Source: Argopecten irradians (lineage: Eukaryota > Mollusca > Bivalvia > Pectinida > Pectinidae). From it: a stretch of DNA of 64,000 bases. Positions 42,701 through 54,800 of the stretch are shown here, piece after piece. Position numbers and translations under genes: made by a program. The notes below the pieces were generated by a model. It was not told where the DNA came from. It saw only the letters and a program-made list of their open reading frames with translations, and searched no databases. The stretch covers positions 74,064,207 to 74,128,206 of the forward strand of contig NC_091134.1 in NCBI RefSeq assembly GCF_041381155.1. Reading direction: 5' to 3'. Within the stretch, counting starts at the first letter, position 1, and each line of letters starts with the position of its first letter.

Positions 42701-44427
42701 CTGAAATAAAATATACAGGTATGATTTAATAGGCGTTAAGAAAATGACATAACGTGTAAGATTTACATAGTTGATCATATGTATTACATGAATTGTATAT
42801 AGAAATAGTTCATTAATCCCCCGGGACAGAATTAGGTAAATAAGGTGGCCAGGTAAAATAGCTGTATTTAGGTCTGTGGTCATTTCCATTCGTATTTATT
42901 TATTTACAACAAAGCACCACTGGTAATAACCTAGACTTTAAAAACCTCAAGTTAAACCCAGACATAGTTTTATGTGTGTATTTCCGTGCTGCTATATTTA
43001 ACACCCCGAATGATGTTCACGTGACGCCATGACTACGGGTCTAAACAAATATGTTGCTATGGCTTTACTACAGATCGTTATTGTCTAATCCTACATCTAC
43101 AATAATCGATTTCTATAGCAGGGCTAAATAAACAGGCTAGTTTCCAATTAATTGACAATATATATAATATATAGTACCTGTTGTTACTGTGAAAACACGG
43201 TAAAATGAAGGCGAGGGTCAAGTTACGGAGAGAACACACCAATAGCGACAGATCAGAGACCTACAGTAAGGTAGATTGGTTAGGTAGATAAAGATAGATT
43301 TAATCTACAAACAAGTGTTAGGGAAAGGATAAATCACACAGAAATATCAGAATGTCGAGATAACACGAACGATGATGGTGTTACACACTGTCACAAGAAA
43401 ACAGTTGTCGAGATATCGGGAAACACCACGGTTGCAATTGGTTGTCCAGATATCTAGAAAGTCCACTGGATTTTCTTGATATCAAGACAAAACAATGTGT
43501 TTTCGAGATATGATTGTTTACGTTTCTATAAGGTCTTGACAGCCGGGTAATTTAGGGACAAACTTTAAATGTAAACAAATAAAAACATTAAACAAATAAA
43601 CAATAGTTTGAAGACTGAGAGAATGTGTCATTTGAAATTAATGAAATGAGTGAACGTTAATGCATATTTAAAAAAACCTCCAGAATCCTAACTTTTAACC
43701 TGTACAATGGTTATTTATGTTTTACTCAAATATTAAGTCAATATTAACTTTAGTCATGTGTAATGTAAATCAACTTCAGAGAAGGTGTTTATGTTTCACA
43801 GAAAATACCAGGATTGACCTGATATATGTTTCAAACACAATTTGATTTTTACATAATTCCTTTGGATAGGATTCTGGAGTACGGCAGTGACGAACTTAAG
43901 AAACACCAACCAAACATTTCCCATGTAATACTACTTCTCTTTGATATCTGTGAATCGCTACGCCTTCCCATCCTTAGAATTTTTTCTCCGATTTTAATTT
44001 AATTCACATTTTAATCTCTATAGCTGTTCTTTAAATGCGCCACTGCTTAGTAACAAAACAATACAGGAAAATAGGTAAACAAATAGTAAACAAAATCAGT
44101 GAAGTGTGACTATAGAGGTGGTCTTAGCCTGTAAAGTTACTCGATATTAAGATATACATCAGTGAAATGTATATTTAATTACGTAAACAGACTCATTCGT
44201 TAGGATAGTTTAATTAAGAACTGATAACGTTATTCCAAACGGCCCACGAAAGGTTAAATTATTTTAAGTTATTAACGACAAATTTCGAAATTTTGAAAGA
44301 TTTCCGAAAGAATTCTAAATAACTCTAAAGATATACATTATATATGCAGTACAGTATGGTATAGCTATATTACACTTTACAGCAGGCCAGGAAGACCACC
44401 TCAAATCGCCACATTACGAGGAAATAC
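42701..44427 (-). other. Gene A intron 1
   Basis: A+T-rich sequence between the first exon donor and the microexon. It has several GAGATATC/CAGATATC-like words near 43350-43510 but no clear repeat or gene. Confidence 0.45.
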
Positions 44428-46506
44428 CTTTTTGTGAACAGGCTTTACAGTACGTGATTTTAGAGAAACGTTAGAAGGTTCCACTACTTTGTTAGCTTCC
44501 CGTTCCGGTTCTGGTGCCGAATGCTGTTCTGGTTTGATGATGTTATACACAACAGGAGGAGGAGTTGCAGCTTTAGAGTGAAGATATTTAGTAGGTACAG
44601 AATAGTAAACAGGATCCACCACATTCAAAATTTCCGGTTCTTGTTTCAATTTCGGTTTCTTCCGATTCTTTCTTGACTTTGACGAATCATTGGGATACTT
44701 AGTTGAATAAGGATTCGAGGGATAAGTAAAGTTACCCAAGTCTATATATGGAGATGGCTTATGTTCAGGGCTATTATGGTCTCCACCATTCGGGTTTGTA
44801 GAGTACATAAAGTAATCAGGACTCGTTACATTATCAACTTCCGGTACAGTTTTCTTAGAACGAGGTGAACGCTTTGAAGAGTGAGGTTTAGGAGGAAGAA
44901 AAGAGCCTTTCTGCCCATGGACTGGGGCCGTGTTGTTAAGTAGAGAAATCACACCAGGTTGTGTACCTTTGACAGGAAGTGAGTTAACATTAATAGAAAA
45001 ATACAAAGGATCATTAGAAGAGTTAGCGACCGTGTTAGGTTCCGGTCTAGAAATACTATACGTTACCGGCGGAGGCGGTGGTGGCGGTGGTGAGGGTAGT
45101 ATCTCAATCCTAGGTGATGGCTTAGAAAACACTAACACTTCCTCCTGGGGTTCTATTTCCGGTTCCTGTATATTTATTATTGCCGTTTTATACCCGCGAA
45201 TAGGTGCTGGTTCATATGGAGAAAGAGGTTCTACTTCCGGTGATGGTGTACGCTCCCGTATACTTGGGGGTGGAGATATGATCCTGGGGCTGGGCTCAGG
45301 GGTAGGGTCTGGGCTGGGGACCCGTTTAGGGACGGGACTTGGGGCAGGGGAGCTATACGTTGACGTAGATGGCGTAGAGGGTGGTGAAGGAATGTTCACT
45401 GTTTGACATGCCATGTTTCGGACAAGCTTCCTTTTCGGCTGTTCGACAACATATTTGGTGGTCATCTGAACACCGACGTGGCGCTGCGTTGGTTTTAGCG
45501 GAGGTGGAATTATAGGAGGTTTGCTGGATACGTGGTGTTCACGTTCGTAGACTGGAGGACGAGGAGGAAGTGTCGGTGCCAGTTGTTCCCGACGGAGAGT
45601 CTGTACGGGTTGTACTTTCCTGACATACCGCGCGTGCTCTGCAGATCGTGGCCTTGACATCAGTCTGGATGAACGAGTCACATTAGCATACTCACGTGTT
45701 GTATTTTCTAACTCACGTGACATCACGCGCTTTTCGTATGTTGCTGAGCGAGGTCGAGATACGAGTCTCCTTGTGTCTATTTCGTCGTAAGTGTCCGATT
45801 CTGTTTCATCCGTATAGGAATCAGAATAATCCGCAGCACGATCATGTGTCCGATAGAATAAATATTGTTTCTCTAATTTGGGTTGCTCAGTTTGTTTAAC
45901 AGTCTCCCGTTTCACCTCCTCCTCGTCATCCGTAGAATCCAGGCACGTGCACCGGAGCATTTTGACCCCGGTACAACAATAAAGACTGTCTACTACCTCA
46001 ACACAGCCACAGCAACACGTCTCCACTTCTTTATCTACTGTCTCAACCTGTGGTTTCGTCTCTACTGTCTCCCGGACATAATAACGCTCGGGAGACGGAG
46101 ACACGCGACGTCTCTCCGGAGACGGCGAAACATGACGTCGGTTCGGAGGACCACTTACGTAACGTCTGTCCGGATTACGGACAATAACTCTATTTTCCGT
46201 ACCAAGTCTGTTTGTAGAATGGTTCACAACCCTTCGTTCTGGGACAGTCATTACCCTACCTCCTCTGTTGGAGTGGACCCTCCTAGTATCCCGATAACCC
46301 ATACTGGTACCTTGTCGGCTCCTTTCACGACCACGGAGACCGTCCTGTCGGAGTCGTTCCAAGTTCACTGTTCCGATACTTTCTACGTTCCCTGCCTGTC
46401 TACGTTCCGTCTCTGACTGTCTCTCTATCCGTCCTCTGCCATACACCCTCTCGCTTTCCGAGAATTCTAGCTCCCCTCCAGTGACATCACTAGGAGCTCC
46501 CCTCAT
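44428..46506 (-). CDS. Gene A, first coding exon: disordered Cys-cluster protein with GAS2 domain
   Basis: Encodes 693 residues from the ATG at 46506 (A at -3) to a probable donor AAAAAG/GTATTT. Unspliced, the frame would stop eight codons later at 44401. Residues 1-160 are Arg/Ser-rich with repeats RRYVSGP, RRHVSPSPE and RRRVSPSPE. Residues 164-188 form an eight-cysteine cluster, CCCGC-x8-CC-x7-CxC, matching gene B to within one residue. Acidic and SRPRSAE-type repeats (about 247-290) and long proline-rich stretches follow, with an eight-proline run at 473-480 and YKTAI at 439-443. Composition suggests a long disordered protein with many possible SH3/WW or kinase sites. No signal peptide, membrane segment or calponin-homology domain is seen. 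Spliced to the three downstream exons it gives about 794 residues ending in a GAR half-domain. Role inferred: microtubule-associated scaffold. Confidence 0.85.
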
Positions 46507-47804
46507 CCTCGTAAAAACACTCGTTAATGATCAATAACAATCCACACAGCACATCAATCCGGCGTCCACATTGGAATATTTCTCCCTAGGAATCGCGAGA
46601 AAAGTTTTCTCCTATACAACCCTATAGTATTGCGGCCATGTTAAATCTTTCACTGACAGGTATCATAACATCGCTCACGTATTTGTGACCTTAGTTACCG
46701 TCAACAAAGCCTTTCTGACTGGTCAGCTCGTCACGCCGATCGTTGACCGACACTAAGCCGATTGACAATAATAGGTCCACGTAATTACAATCCGCGCTTA
46801 TGGTCAGTGCTGTCCATTCAATAACGCCATACAATGTTACCTTTGTACGTACACATATGTAAGACTTAACGGCTAGCGGGACTCTAAATATACCGCGGTC
46901 TGTAGGAGAAATACCCTGTGTCCAATGTATGCTTTGATCAAATAAATAGAAAACCGGTTTACGTGTAGAAAACTGTGTTAGGGATAGGTAAAGATCTCTT
47001 GTTAGACCTGACTAGCTTTACAGGTGAGTGTCAACTCGTATAGACCTACTTCCAACTTCGCAGATTACATTTAAATACCACGATTGGATTTTTACTTCTT
47101 AAAGATTCAATTTTCACCGAATCATACATGTATACTAGTATATAATTCCTTAGGCTATAGGTGTACGTACATGCTCGTGTGATTGTCAGTACAGACATCT
47201 CCAATTTCCAAAATGGTGATGTCATAAATTTCGACGTCTCAAAGGCAATTTTTGTTTTGGTACGATTAGATAAGGGGAAAGTCTTATAATCGGTTATGCG
47301 ATATCTAAACAGAAACTCTCCATTCATATTCCGATTGACCAGAAAAGATAAATGTAAAGGCTTGGCCTCCACACATGCGTACGCGTGTCATATTGTGATA
47401 GCGACACTCTCCTCTTCTTCACTGAAGTACAGAAGACAAAGATCAGCATACTAACGGATGATATACCGTGTGCATGTCTTGGAATGTATTCAGTTATTTA
47501 CTTTCGGATTAGTAAACACATTCAATTTTACTTGCAACCTAGCAAGTACACAAGATAACAAAAGTGAAGTTGTGGTGAAGCTGATGTTAACGACAGAACA
47601 GTTACACTGACCAGCTGATAGGTTTGATGGAAATGTTTCGGTTGTGTGGTTAATGAAGAAAAGAGACACACTTTAAGAATACAATTCGTAATACACAACT
47701 TACTGTGTCGATGAAAACTAACTATTTATGAAGGGACATAACTCCCATAAAAACGATAACGTTACAGATATGGCATTAATCACAGCCAGAGACTACACAA
47801 TGTC
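46507..47804. other. Gene A 5' flank
   Basis: Unique sequence upstream of gene A, probably with its 5' UTR and promoter. TATATTTAG on the - strand near 46888 is a possible TATA-like element, but nothing fixes the transcription start. The open frame at 47046-47372 has no recognisable family features and I do not call it a gene. Confidence 0.35.
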
Positions 47805-48075
47805 ATTATTTGACGGGCATTTTCGCCAACAAGGAATTCTGGTCCAGATCATTCATACTAACAAACTTGGTAGCCCTTTATATCAATATGCTACAGCCTA
47901 ATATTAGGTCTCTAGTCTTTCAGAACTTCACAAGAAGTCTGGTTAAAATTGAAGTCCTTTTTGTGGCCCCCGTGACCTTGAATGACGACCAAGGTCATTT
48001 GTATGAACAACTTTGATAGTCCTTTAGATCAGCATGCTACAGGCCAAGGGTCTGACTTGGCCTTCTACAACTTGG
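47805..48075. repeat. Dispersed repeat fragment with about 145-bp internal period
   Basis: Two partial copies of one motif, AACTTGGTAGCCCTTTATAT near 47864 and a diverged form near 48009, each followed by ATGCTACAG, lie about 145 bases apart. Between them is CCCCCGTGACCTTGAATGAC with AAGGTCATTTG. From memory this word pattern is typical of abundant dispersed repeats in bivalve genomes (not checked). The 68-codon open frame at 47810-48016 lies inside it and is probably not a gene. Confidence 0.5.
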
Positions 48076-48141
48076 CAATAACGATAACATTACTTTTTGT
48101 ATTGAAAATTTCAATTTGAAAAACAACAGAAAACGGAAATA

Positions 48142-48330
48142 TAAGCATTAAACTACCTTCTTGGGGGGATTTATTACCCTATAATTCTCCCGGGATTGCA
48201 GACAAATTGAATAACGCGCGTTAGCGTGGTATGATAATTAATCGTATCACGCTAATGCGCGTTATTCAATTAGTCTGAAATCCTAGAATTATAGGATAAT
48301 TAATTCCCCAAGAAGACAGTTTAATGCTTA
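48142..48330. mobile_element. Fold-back MITE, 189 bp
   Basis: The left arm from TAAGCATTAAACT and the right arm ending AGTTTAATGCTTA are reverse complements over most of their roughly 85 bases. Shared inner words include CTTCTTGGGG, CCTATAATTCT, TTGAATAACGCGC and TTAGCGTG. The loop is only a few bases. AATA abuts both ends and may be a 4-bp target-site duplication. No coding capacity. This is a typical fold-back MITE upstream of gene A. Confidence 0.8.
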
Positions 48331-48830
48331 AATACTGCATGCACATTAACAGATTTCTAGACCTTCCAGAAATTAAAAACAAGATTTTTAATGATTTTTC
48401 GGAAAAAAATACACTTTTGAACTTCGATCCTTATTGCGAACTGGAAGTTGACGTTTTACAGAAAAGTTTCACGTTAGCAGTCTGTTTCATGTTTTATTCT
48501 ACATATAATATCCAAAAATGAAAGAAATTCGTGAAGCCGCTTACGAGATATTGTTAGTACAGTGTTACCGATCGTATGGTGCATTGTGAGGAAGCGAGGA
48601 AGCAACATCATAAAGTGTCTGGGAGGGGGATTGTAAAGCGGAATACTGTCATAAATGTGATGGAGCCAAAGGGTTTATATACTTATAGACAGACACGTGT
48701 ATGACCAATTATAACATATATGGAGGTACATGTGCATATGAAAGGACTAAAGTAAAAATCAATACTATCAAAACGGCAAATCAAATGATACGTTGAGCTA
48801 AGATGTAAGGTTGAGGAAGACATAATTAAG
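48331..48830. other. Intergenic
   Basis: Unique A+T-rich sequence between the fold-back element and satellite 5. The short open frame at 48324-48521 shows no family features. Nothing else is seen. Confidence 0.5.
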
Positions 48831-51800
48831 GCGAGATACATAATGATAGTACCGAAATTCCAGGTACTAAGTATCATGAGGTGAGATAGATATAGATAGT
48901 ACCGTAATTCCAGGTACTAAGTATCATGAGGCGAGATACATAATGATAGTACCGTAATTCCAGGTACTAAGTATCATGAGGTGAGATAGATATTGATAGT
49001 ACCGTAATTCCAGGTACTAAGTATCATGAGGTGAGATAGATATAGATAGTACCGTAATTCCAGGTACTAAGTATCATGAGGTGAGATAGATATTGATAGT
49101 ACCGTAATTCCAGGTACTAAGTATCATGAGGCGAGATACATAATGATAGTACCGTAATTCCAGGTACTAAGTATCATGAGGTGAGATAGATATTGATAGT
49201 ACCGTAATTCCAGGTAATAAGTATCATGAGGTGAGATAGATATTTATAGTACCGAAATTCCAGGTACTAAGTATCATGAGGCGAGATACATAATGATAGT
49301 ACCGTAATTCCAGGTACTAAGTATCATGATGAGGTGAGATAAATATAGATAGTACCGTAATTCCAGGTACTAAGTATCATGAGGTGAGATAGATATTGAT
49401 AGTACCGTAATTCCAGGTACTAAGTATCATGAGGTGAGATAGATATTGATAGTACCGTAATTCCAGGTACTAAGTATCATGAGGCGAGATACATAATGAT
49501 AGTACCGTAATTCCAGGTACTAAGTATCATGAGGTGAGATAGATATTGATAGTACCGAAATTCCAGGTACTAAGTATCATGAGGTGAGATAGATATTGAT
49601 AGTACCGTAATTCCAGGTACTAAGTATCATGAAGTGAGATAGATATTGATAGTACCGTATAGTACCGTAATTCCAGGTACTAAGTATCATGAGGTGAGAT
49701 AGATATTGATAGTACCGTAATTCCAGGTACTAAGTATCATGAGGTGAGATAGATATTGATAGTACCGTAATTCCAGGTATTAAGTATCATGAGGTGAGAT
49801 AGATATAGATAGTACCGTAATTCCAGGTACTCAGTATCATGAGGTGAGATAGATATTGATATTACCGTAATTCCATTGAGGTGAGATAGATATAGATAGT
49901 ACCGTAATTCCAGGTACTAAGTATCATGAGGTGAGATAGATATAGATAGTACCGTAATTCCAGGTACTAAGTATCATGAGGTGAGATAGATATTGATAGT
50001 ACCGTAATTCCAGGTACTAAGTATCATGAGGTGAGATAGATATAGATAGTACCGTAATTCCAGGTACTAAGTATCATGAGGTGAGATAGATATAGATAGT
50101 ACCGTAATTCCAGGTACTAAGTATCATGAGGTGAGATAGATATTGATATTACCGTAATTCCAGGTACTAAGTATCATGAGGTGAGATAGATATAGATAGT
50201 ACCGTAATTCCAGGTACTAAGTATCATGAGGTGAGATAGATATAGATAGTACCGTAATTCCAGGTACTAAGTATCATGAGGTGAGATAGATAATGATAGT
50301 ACCGTAATTCCAGGTACTAAGTATCATGAGGTGAGATAGATATAGATAGTACCGTAATTCCAGGTACTAAGTATCATGAGGTGAGATAGATATAGATAGT
50401 ACCGTAATTCCAGGTACTAAGTATCATGAGGTGAGATACATAATGATAGTACCGTAATTCCAGGTACTAAGTATCATGAGGTGAGATAGATATTGATAGT
50501 ACCGAAATTCCAGGTACTAAGTATCATGAGGTGAGATAGATATTGATAGTACCGTAATTCCAGGTACTAAGTATCATGAGGTGAGATAGATATTGATAGT
50601 ACCGTAATTCCAGGTACTAAGTATCATGAGGTGAGATAGATATTGATAGTACCGTAATTCCAGGTACTAAGTATCATAGGTGAGATAGATATCATACCGT
50701 AATTCCAGGTACTAAGTATCATGAGGTAGATAGATATAGATAGTACCGTAATTCCAGGTACTCAGTATCATGAGGTGAGATAGATATTGATATTACCGTA
50801 ATTCCAGGTACTAAGTATCATGAGGTGAGATAGATATAGATAGTACCGTAATTCCAGGTACTAAGTATCATGAGGTGAGATAGATATAGATAGTACCGTA
50901 ATTCCAGGTACTAAGTATCATGAGGTGAGATACATATGATGAAAGTACCGTAATTCCGTAATTCCAGGTACTAAGTATCATGAGGCGAGATACATAATGA
51001 TAGTACCGTAATTCCAGGTACTAAGTATCATGAGGTGAGATAGATATAGATAGTACCGTAATTCCAGGTACTCAGTATCATGAGGTGAGATAGATATTGA
51101 TATTACCGTAATTCCAGGTACTAAGTATCATGAGGTGAGATAGATATAGATAGTACCGTAATTCCAGGTACTAAGTATCATGAGGTGAGATAGATATTGA
51201 TAGTACCGTAATTCCAGGTACTAAGTATCATGAGGTGAGATAGATATAGATAGTACCGTAATTCCAGGTACTAAGTATCATGAGGTGAGATAGATATTGA
51301 TATTACCGTAATTCCAGGTACTAAGTATCATGAGGTGAGATAGATATTGATAGTACCGTAATTCCAGGTATTAAGTATCATGAGGTGAGATAGATATAGA
51401 TAGTACCGTAATTCCAGGTACTCAGTATCATGAGGTGAGATAGATATTGATATTACCGTAATTCCAGGTACTAAGTATCATGAGGTGAGATAGATATAGA
51501 TAGTACCGTACCGTAATTCCAGGTACTAAGTATCATGAGGTGAGATAGATATAGATAGTACCGTAATTCCAGGTACTCAGTATCATGAGGTGAGATAGAT
51601 ATTGATAGTACCGTAATTCCAGGTACTAAGTATCATGAGGTGAGATAGATATAGATAGTACCGTAATTCCAGGTATAAGTATAAGTATCATGAGGTGAGA
51701 TAGATATTGATAGTACCGTAATTCCAGGTACTAAGTATCATGAGGTGAGAATATATATAGATAGTACCGTAATTCCAGGTACTAAGTATCATGAGGTGAG

Positions 51801-54800
51801 ATACATAATGATAGTACCGTAATTCCAGGTACTAAGTATCATGAGGCGAGATACATAATGATAGTACCGTAATTCCAGGTACTAAGTATCATGAGGTGAG
51901 ATAGATATAGATAGTACCGTAATTCCAGGTACTAAGTATCATGAGGTGAGATAGATATTGATAGTACCGTAATTCCAGGTACTAAGTATCATGAGGTGAG
52001 ATAGATATTGATAGTACCGTAATTCCAGGTACTAAGTATCATGAGGTGAGATAGATATTGATAGTACCGTAATTCCAGGTACTAAGTATCATGAGGTGAG
52101 ATAGATATTGATAGTACCGTAATTCCAGGTACTAAGTATCATGAGGTGAGATAGATATTGATAGTACCGTAATTCCAGGTACTAAGTATCATGAGGTGAG
52201 ATAGATATATTGATAGTACCGTAATTCCAGGTACTAAGTATCATGAGGTGAGATAGATATGATAGTACCGTAATTCCAGGTACTAAGTATCATGAGGTGA
52301 GATAGATATTGATAGTACCGTAATTCCAGGTACTAAGTATCATGAGGTGAGATAGATATTGATAGTACCGTAATTCCAGGTACTAAGTATCATGAGGTGA
52401 GATAGATATTGATAGTACCGTAATTCCAGGTACTAAGTATCATGAGGTGAGATAGATATTGATAGTACCGTAATTCCAGGTACTAAGTATCATGAGGTGA
52501 GATAGATATAGATAGTACCGTAATTCCAGGTACTAAGTATCATGAGGTGAGATAGATATAGATAGTACCGTAATTCCAGGTACTCAGTATCATGAGGTGA
52601 GATAGATATAGATAGTACCGTAATTCCAGGTACTAAGTATCATGAGGTGAGATAGATATAGATAGTACCGTAATTCCAGGTACTAAGTATCATGAGGTGA
52701 GATACATAATGATAGTACCGTAATTCCAGGTACTAAGTATCATGAGGTGAGATAGATATTGATAGTACCGTAATTCCAGGTACTAAGTATCATGAGGTGA
52801 GATAGATATTGATAGTACCGTAATTCCAGGTACTAAGTATCATGAGGTGAGATAGATATTGATAGTACCGTAATTCCAGGTACTAAGTATCATGAGGTGA
52901 GATAGATATAGATAGTACCGTAATTCCAGGTACTAAGTATCATGAGGTGAGATAGATATAGATAGTACCGTAATTCCAGGTACTAAGTATCATGAGGTGA
53001 GATAGATATAGATAGTACCGTAATTCCAGGTACTAAGTATCATGAGGTGAGATACATAATGATAGTACCGTAATTCCAGGTACTAAGTATCATGAGGTGA
53101 GATAGATATAGATAGTACCGTAATTCCAGGTACTAAGTATCATGAGGTGAGATAGATATTGATAGTACCGTAATTCCAGGTACTAAGTATCATGAGGTGA
53201 GATAGATATTGATAGTACCGTAATTCCAGGACTAAGTATCATGAGGTGAGATAGATATAGATAGTACCGTAATTCCAGGTACTAAGTATCATGAGGTGAG
53301 ATAGATATTGATAGTACCGTAATTCCAGGTACTAAGTATCATGAGGTGAGATAGATATTGATAGTACCGTAATTCCAGGTACTCAGTATCATGAGGTGAG
53401 ATAGATATAGATAGTACCGTAATTCCAGGTACTAAGTATCATGAGGTGAGATAGATATTGATAGTACCGTAATTCCAGGTACTAAGTATCATGAGGTGAG
53501 ATAGATATGATAGTACCGTAATTCCAGGTACTAAGTATCATGAGGTGAGATAGATATTGATAGTACCGTAATTCCAGGTACTAAGTATCATGAGGTGAGA
53601 TAGATATTGATAGTACCGTAATTCCAGGTACTAAGTATCATGAGGTGAGATAGATATAGATAGTACCGTAATTCCAGGTACTAAGTATCATGAGGTGAGA
53701 TAGATATGATGTACCGTAATTCCAGGTACTAAGTATCATGAGGTGAGATAGATATGATAGTACCGTAATTCCAGGTACTAAGTATCATGAGGTGAGATAG
53801 ATATGATAGTACCGTAATTCCAGGTACTAAGTATCATGAGGTGAGATAGATATGATAGTACCGTAATTCCAGGTACTAAGTATCATGAGGTGAGATAGAT
53901 ATGATAGTACCGTAATTCCAGGTACTAAGTATCATGAGGTGAGATAGATATGATAGTACCGTAATTCCAGGTACTAAGTATCATGAGGTGAGATAGATAT
54001 GATAGTACCGTAATTCCAGGTACTAAGTATCATGAGGTGAGATAGATATAGATAGTACCGTAATTCCAGGTACTAAGTATCATGAGGTGAGATAGATATT
54101 GATAGTACCGTAATTCCAGGTACTAAGTATCATGAGGTGAGATAGATATGATAGTACCGTAATTCCAGGTACTAAGTATCATGAGGTGAGATAGATATAG
54201 ATAGTACCGTAATTCCAGGTACTAAGTATCATGAGGTGAGATAGATATTGATAGTACCGTAATTCCAGGTACTAAGTATCATGAGGTGAGATAGATATAG
54301 ATAGTACCGTAATTCCAGGTACTAAGTATCATGAGGTGAGATAGATATTGATAGTACCGTAATTCCAGGTACTAAGTATCATGAGGTGAGATAGATATTG
54401 ATAGTACCGTAATTCCAGGTATTAAGTATCATGAGGTGAGATAGATATAGATAGTACCGTAATTCCAGGTACTAAGTATCATGAGGTGAGATAGATATTG
54501 ATAGTACCGTAATTCCAGGTACTAAGTATCATGAGGTGAGATAGATATTGATAGTACCGTAATTCCAGGTACTAAGTATCATGAGGTGAGATAGATATTG
54601 ATAGTACCGTAATTCCAGGTACTAAGTATCATGAGGTGAGATAGATATTGATAGTACCGTAATTCCAGGTACTAAGTATCATGAGTGAGATAGATATGAT
54701 AGTACCGTAATTCCAGGTACTAAGTATCATGAGGTGAGATAGATATGATAGTACCGTAATTCCAGGTACTAAGTATCATGAGGTGAGATAGATATTGATA

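Noticed and set aside
44930-46416. + strand open frames of 158 and 177 codons
   Set aside because: They are antisense shadows of the gene A first exon; the glycine run mirrors its proline codons.
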